24,932 nucleotides of DNA from an uncultured Lachnospiraceae bacterium (GTDB taxonomy: Bacteria > Bacillota > Clostridia > Lachnospirales > Lachnospiraceae), in NCBI GenBank assembly GCA_910586405.1, contig CAJUII010000046.1, positions 1-24,932 on the forward strand. Direction: 5' to 3'. Shown piece after piece: positions 21,983-24,932 of the stretch. The notes beneath the pieces were generated by a model. That model ran no database searches, was not told the DNA's origin, and saw only the letters and a list, made by a program, of their open reading frames with translations. Position 1 is the stretch's first letter. Every line of letters begins with the position of its first letter. The translations under genes were made by a program, and so were the position numbers.

Positions 21983-23404
21983 ATGAAGGTAGCAGATGAA
22001 ATAAAAGCACAATACAAAAGCAACAGCGTACACAAGAATTTAATAGTACGGTTTCCAGAATTGAATGTACAGACAGAACACAAAAATCTGCATCAGAACA
22101 GCATGAGGCTTAAAGAGTCACTGTTTGACAAGGATAGTATAGAATTTGTGGGTTGTATTGCAAGCATTTTTCAGATAAACATCGAGATGCTCTCAGAGGA
22201 TGTCAAAGGAAAAAGGATTGAGGTGGAAATTTACACAGATGCATATCCCAACAGTCCGATCAGTCTGTTTCATGGGATTGTCGATTCGGCGTTAAAACAG
22301 GCGAACAGCAGAACAAAAGAGATTGTAGCTTACGATGAGCTTTACACCAAAGGAAACATCAATGTTGTCCCATGGTACAAATCTCTGGGGTTTCCAATAA
22401 CATTAAAAGAAGTCAGAGACAGCTTGTTTGATTATATAGGCTTGGCGCAGGAACCAGCGGAGCTTCCCTGTGACAGTGTGCAGATCAAGAAGCAGTATAA
22501 ACCATCAAGTTTGCAGGCAGTTTCTGTCATAAAAGCCATTTGCCAGATAAACGGTGTATTTGGCATTATCAACAGACAAGGCAGGTTTGAGTATCGTATT
22601 CCGTCTAATACAACAGCACAGTCTATAACAGCACCTTATCCATCAACGACGTTGTTTCCGTCTGGCATTCTGTTTCCAGCAGGTGCAGCGCAGGAAGCCG
22701 GGGAAACGGCGCGTCTTGCAGAAAAGATGCATGTGGAAAGCTTTTCTTTTTATAAAAGCGTAAGTCATGAGGAGTTTGTGGTCAGACCTGTAGATATGGT
22801 GACAATACGAAATTCAGAGGACTCTGAAGGGGTTTCTTACAAGGGCAGTGACAGCGCAGGCATCAACAATTACATCATTCAGGGAAATATGTTCACTTAT
22901 GGATTGACTGATGATGTACTGCTTGAAATCGCAGAAAAAATATACAGGAATGTGAGCGGTTTTGAGTACATGCCGTTCCAGTCCGACAATAACGGACTCC
23001 CTTACATTGAATGCGGTCTTGATACTGTGGATTACCTCATGATAGATTACGACAAGTCTACCGGAGGGGATATTGTTTATAAGAGAAAGGCATTCCATGT
23101 TCTTGACCGGGAGCTGACAGGAATACAGGTGCTGCGGGACAACTACAGTGCGCAGGGTGAGGAATACCAAACAGAATTTATCACAGACCTACAGACCCAG
23201 ATCGACCTTCTGAAAAAGAAAAATTCGCAGGAGGCGCAGGAAACACAGCAGCAGATGGAGGACTATACGTACAGCAGGGAGGAGATTGACCAGAAGTTTG
23301 ATTCAGGCGGCAGCAAATGGGAAGTCGTGTCAGTGCCAGTTCTTCCGACAACAATTGCTGCCAATACAATTTATCTGATACAGGGTGAGGTGGTGGTTGA
23401 GTAA
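21983..23404 (+). CDS. tail hub / tail-associated baseplate protein
   Basis: The product has 473 residues, with TAGGAGTGGCAG before the ATG. It starts with MKVADEIKAQYKSNSVHKNL, then a beta-rich region (FVGCIASIFQINIEMLSEDV; SLFHGIVDSALKQ) typical of the tail-hub fold, a middle domain and, near the end, a coiled coil (QTQIDLLKKKNSQEAQE) and a short C-terminal tip (WEVVSVPVLPTTIAANTIYL). Place and pattern fit the phage-tail proteins that form the baseplate centre and bind host-contact proteins. Stop and next start overlap (TAATG). Confidence 0.75.
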   Translation: MKVADEIKAQYKSNSVHKNLIVRFPELNVQTEHKNLHQNSMRLKESLFDKDSIEFVGCIASIFQINIEMLSEDVKGKRIEVEIYTDAYPNSPISLFHGIVDSALKQANSRTKEIVAYDELYTKGNINVVPWYKSLGFPITLKEVRDSLFDYIGLAQEPAELPCDSVQIKKQYKPSSLQAVSVIKAICQINGVFGIINRQGRFEYRIPSNTTAQSITAPYPSTTLFPSGILFPAGAAQEAGETARLAEKMHVESFSFYKSVSHEEFVVRPVDMVTIRNSEDSEGVSYKGSDSAGINNYIIQGNMFTYGLTDDVLLEIAEKIYRNVSGFEYMPFQSDNNGLPYIECGLDTVDYLMIDYDKSTGGDIVYKRKAFHVLDRELTGIQVLRDNYSAQGEEYQTEFITDLQTQIDLLKKKNSQEAQETQQQMEDYTYSREEIDQKFDSGGSKWEVVSVPVLPTTIAANTIYLIQGEVVVE

Positions 23405-24441
23405 TGGGAAGGCAGAGCGCGCGGCTTTATTTTCAGGGAAAGGATCATAAAGATATTTATTTTAACGGGCATTATCATGACCAGATGTATCTGTCGGACG
23501 GGGAGGGGAATGTGACACTGGTGTGGGAGAAGGTGAATGACAATCTGTTTGAATTTACAGTAAACCCAGAATCTAAATTAATCCTATCTGTGTGGGGAAA
23601 TGTTCATATTAACTGGGGTGATGGTCAGGGTATTGAGGTGAATAACAATGGCAGCCTGTTAAGCCATCAATATGGTTTGTCTGACAGCAGGTTTAAGGTG
23701 CAGATTACTGGGGAAATGACGAACATAAAATTTAATCCAGGGAGTGGTATGAATGGTGCGTTGTCAGAGGTACTGACAATCTTGCCTCAGTCTATGAAGT
23801 ATACGAAAGACCTTGGGGGAATCTTCTCAGGATGTACAAATCTTATGTATATACCGGAAAGGATTTTTTATAATTGTATCCATGTTGTAAGTATGGAAAA
23901 CGCTTTTTGGGCATGTACGAGTCTTAAAAACATTCCTGTTATGCTGTTTTCCAGATGTGTTTCTGTGGAAGAATTTGGTGGTGTATTCTTACGGTGCAGC
24001 GGACTGGAAACGATACCCGAAGGATTGTTTGCTGGCTGCACAAAAGTAAAATCGTTTCACAACGCATTCCAGTATTGTCAATTTTCTGAAATACCAGAAG
24101 GCCTGTTTGCTGGCTGTCCAGACGTAGAAGATTTTTCAGCATTGTTCTTTGGATGCAGTAAACTTATTACTGTGCCAGAGAAATTATTTGATAACTGTCC
24201 AGTTGTCAAAGATTTTTCCAGTTTATTTTGTATCGGCGGACTGGAAGCTGTACCCGAAGGATTGTTTGCAAACTGTTCAGATGTAGAAAACTTTGCCAGT
24301 GCTTTTGAGTACTGCCAAAATATAAAGGGAAGGGTTCCAGAGTTATGGAGAACACATTTACATGTAAAAGAGCATAGTCGGTGTTTTGCTGCCTGTACAA
24401 AGGTATCAAATTATGAAGAAATACCCTCTACATGGAAGTGA
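23404..24441 (+). CDS. leucine-rich-repeat (BspA/DUF285-like) tail tip protein, putative receptor binder
   Basis: The product has 345 residues, with only a GGTGAGG-type purine stretch upstream. Residues 1-40 carry ARLYFQGKDHKDIYFNGHYH, a tail-attachment-like start. About 45-110 holds VWGNVHINWGDGQG, the WGDG motif of a PKD-like beta domain common in BspA-type proteins. From about 138 to the end come six to seven repeats of about 27 residues with the pattern F-xx-C-xx-L-xx-IPEGLFAGC-xx-V-xx-F. Such repeats form an elongated, curved binding surface. In a tail module this would contact the host surface. The repeat part is AT-richer than the tail genes before it, suggesting acquisition. Confidence 0.75.
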   Translation: MGRQSARLYFQGKDHKDIYFNGHYHDQMYLSDGEGNVTLVWEKVNDNLFEFTVNPESKLILSVWGNVHINWGDGQGIEVNNNGSLLSHQYGLSDSRFKVQITGEMTNIKFNPGSGMNGALSEVLTILPQSMKYTKDLGGIFSGCTNLMYIPERIFYNCIHVVSMENAFWACTSLKNIPVMLFSRCVSVEEFGGVFLRCSGLETIPEGLFAGCTKVKSFHNAFQYCQFSEIPEGLFAGCPDVEDFSALFFGCSKLITVPEKLFDNCPVVKDFSSLFCIGGLEAVPEGLFANCSDVENFASAFEYCQNIKGRVPELWRTHLHVKEHSRCFAACTKVSNYEEIPSTWK

Positions 24442-24450
24442 AACCAGCCT

Positions 24451-24609
24451 ATGTAAGAATCTACACCAATTTACCAGAAACCATACACAGAGGGCTTTGT
24501 GAACGCCCCGTCATACAAGACGCCAGTTACGCTGGAGATTCTGAATGCGCATAGCGGTTTGGTAGATGTTGTTCAAAACAAGATTAACATAGAGGTTTTA
24601 AATTTATGA
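24451..24609 (+). pseudogene. decayed internal-deletion duplicate of the downstream tail protein gene
   Basis: This is a copy of the start of the gene at 24626, including its upstream purine stretch, but codon 2 is TAA instead of TCA. Bases 24465-24510 are identical to 24640-24685. Alignment holds to about codon 34, then jumps: GGTTTGGTAGATGTTGTTC aligns with the copy's codons 63-68, so about 27 codons are missing. The frame then ends at TGA 24607-24609. It cannot make the protein from the original start. It is separated by 9 bases from the leucine-rich-repeat gene. Confidence 0.75.
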
Positions 24610-24625
24610 AAGGGGAAGCGAACCT

Positions 24626-24932
24626 ATGTCAGAATACATACCAATTTACCAGAAACCATACACAGAGGGCTTTGTGAACGCCCCGCCATACAAGACGCCA
24701 ATCACGGCGGAAATTTTGAATGCATATGGCCAGGCCATTGAATGTATTGAGAATTATTTACAGGAGAATCCAATTCAGTCAGGCTTTGAAAGTAACATTG
24801 ACCTGAGTAATGGGACAGTGGATGCTGTTCTGAAAACAATTACAGCGGTGGACAGTATTTCCATGGGGCGCAAAGACGAGACACAGACAGGACCGATGAG
24901 CCAGGCATCAGGCAGCGCAGTGACAGCGTCCG
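24626..24932 (+). CDS. tail/baseplate protein, partial at the window end
   Basis: At least 102 residues from the ATG at 24626, with AAAGGGGAAG upstream; it runs past the edge. The start MSEYIPIYQKPYTEGFVNA then PITAEILNAYGQAIE looks like a phage tail protein of the baseplate-periphery or fibre class, helical at the start, with a stretch (SNIDLSNGTVDAVLKTITAV) similar to the tail of the broken duplicate. The function cannot be fixed without the rest of the gene. Confidence 0.65.
   Translation, partial: MSEYIPIYQKPYTEGFVNAPPYKTPITAEILNAYGQAIECIENYLQENPIQSGFESNIDLSNGTVDAVLKTITAVDSISMGRKDETQTGPMSQASGSAVTAS

Noticed and set aside
24451..24725. Near-identical repeat beside a receptor-binding gene, as in a diversity-generating retroelement
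   Set aside because: The differences are not confined to adenines, one copy is a broken gene start, and there is no reverse transcriptase gene in the window.
1..24932. CRISPR array, tRNA or rRNA genes, insertion sequence, integrase or att site
   Set aside because: No regularly spaced repeats, no cloverleaf or rRNA-like stretch, no transposase or recombinase motifs were seen in either strand.

Overview
The window is about 25 kb of a tailed-phage genome or prophage from a low-to-mid GC Gram-positive host. The most likely host is a gut clostridium of the Lachnospiraceae type. This rests on AGGAGG-type ribosome binding sites, frequent GTG/TTG starts, standard bacterial stops, and a head/tail gene set of the SPP1/TP901 siphovirus style. 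No host gene, integrase, repressor, lysis gene or att site is visible, so prophage versus free phage cannot be decided. Function names come from motif recognition and memory of families; no database search was run.

Layout. 1-1030: the tail end of an upstream gene, a small possible membrane-protein gene, and an AT-rich leftward gene (286-945) for a one-helix membrane protein. Its promoter overlaps, at the -10 element, an opposing rightward promoter (982-1030). 1051-8059: a rightward early/replication operon. It holds small unknown genes, a 114-bp structured non-coding element with a perfect 22-bp inverted repeat (1405-1518), an HUH rolling-circle-type Rep, a degenerate RNase H-like protein, a VRR-NUC nuclease, a probable AcrIIA9-family (anti-Cas9) protein, a PcfJ-like protein and a 430-aa putative DNA-binding protein. 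8176-8760: an ArpU/sigma-region-4-like late regulator, then a late promoter and a terminator ahead of the packaging genes.

8761-24932: the late operon in canonical order. TerS, TerL, portal, small protein, minor head protein, an inserted cargo gene with its own promoter and terminator (13514-13827), small protein, scaffold, major capsid, small coiled-coil protein, connector and head-closure proteins, minor capsid/tail-terminator proteins, major tail protein, two tail-assembly chaperone frames (probable programmed frameshift), tape measure, distal-tail-like protein, tail hub protein, a leucine-rich-repeat tail-tip protein, a broken duplicate gene, and the start of the intact copy of that gene, cut by the window end. 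The single tail tube, tape measure and absence of sheath genes indicate a long non-contractile tail.

How it works together. The early operon would make the replication and anti-defence proteins. The late regulator then switches on the long structural operon through the promoter at 8615-8643. The most unusual points are the HUH Rep beside a large cruciform-forming element in a siphovirus, the anti-CRISPR-like gene coupled to PcfJ, a 16-bp palindrome occurring three times, the overlapping divergent promoters, the self-contained cargo gene in the head module, and the promoter-then-terminator arrangement before TerS.
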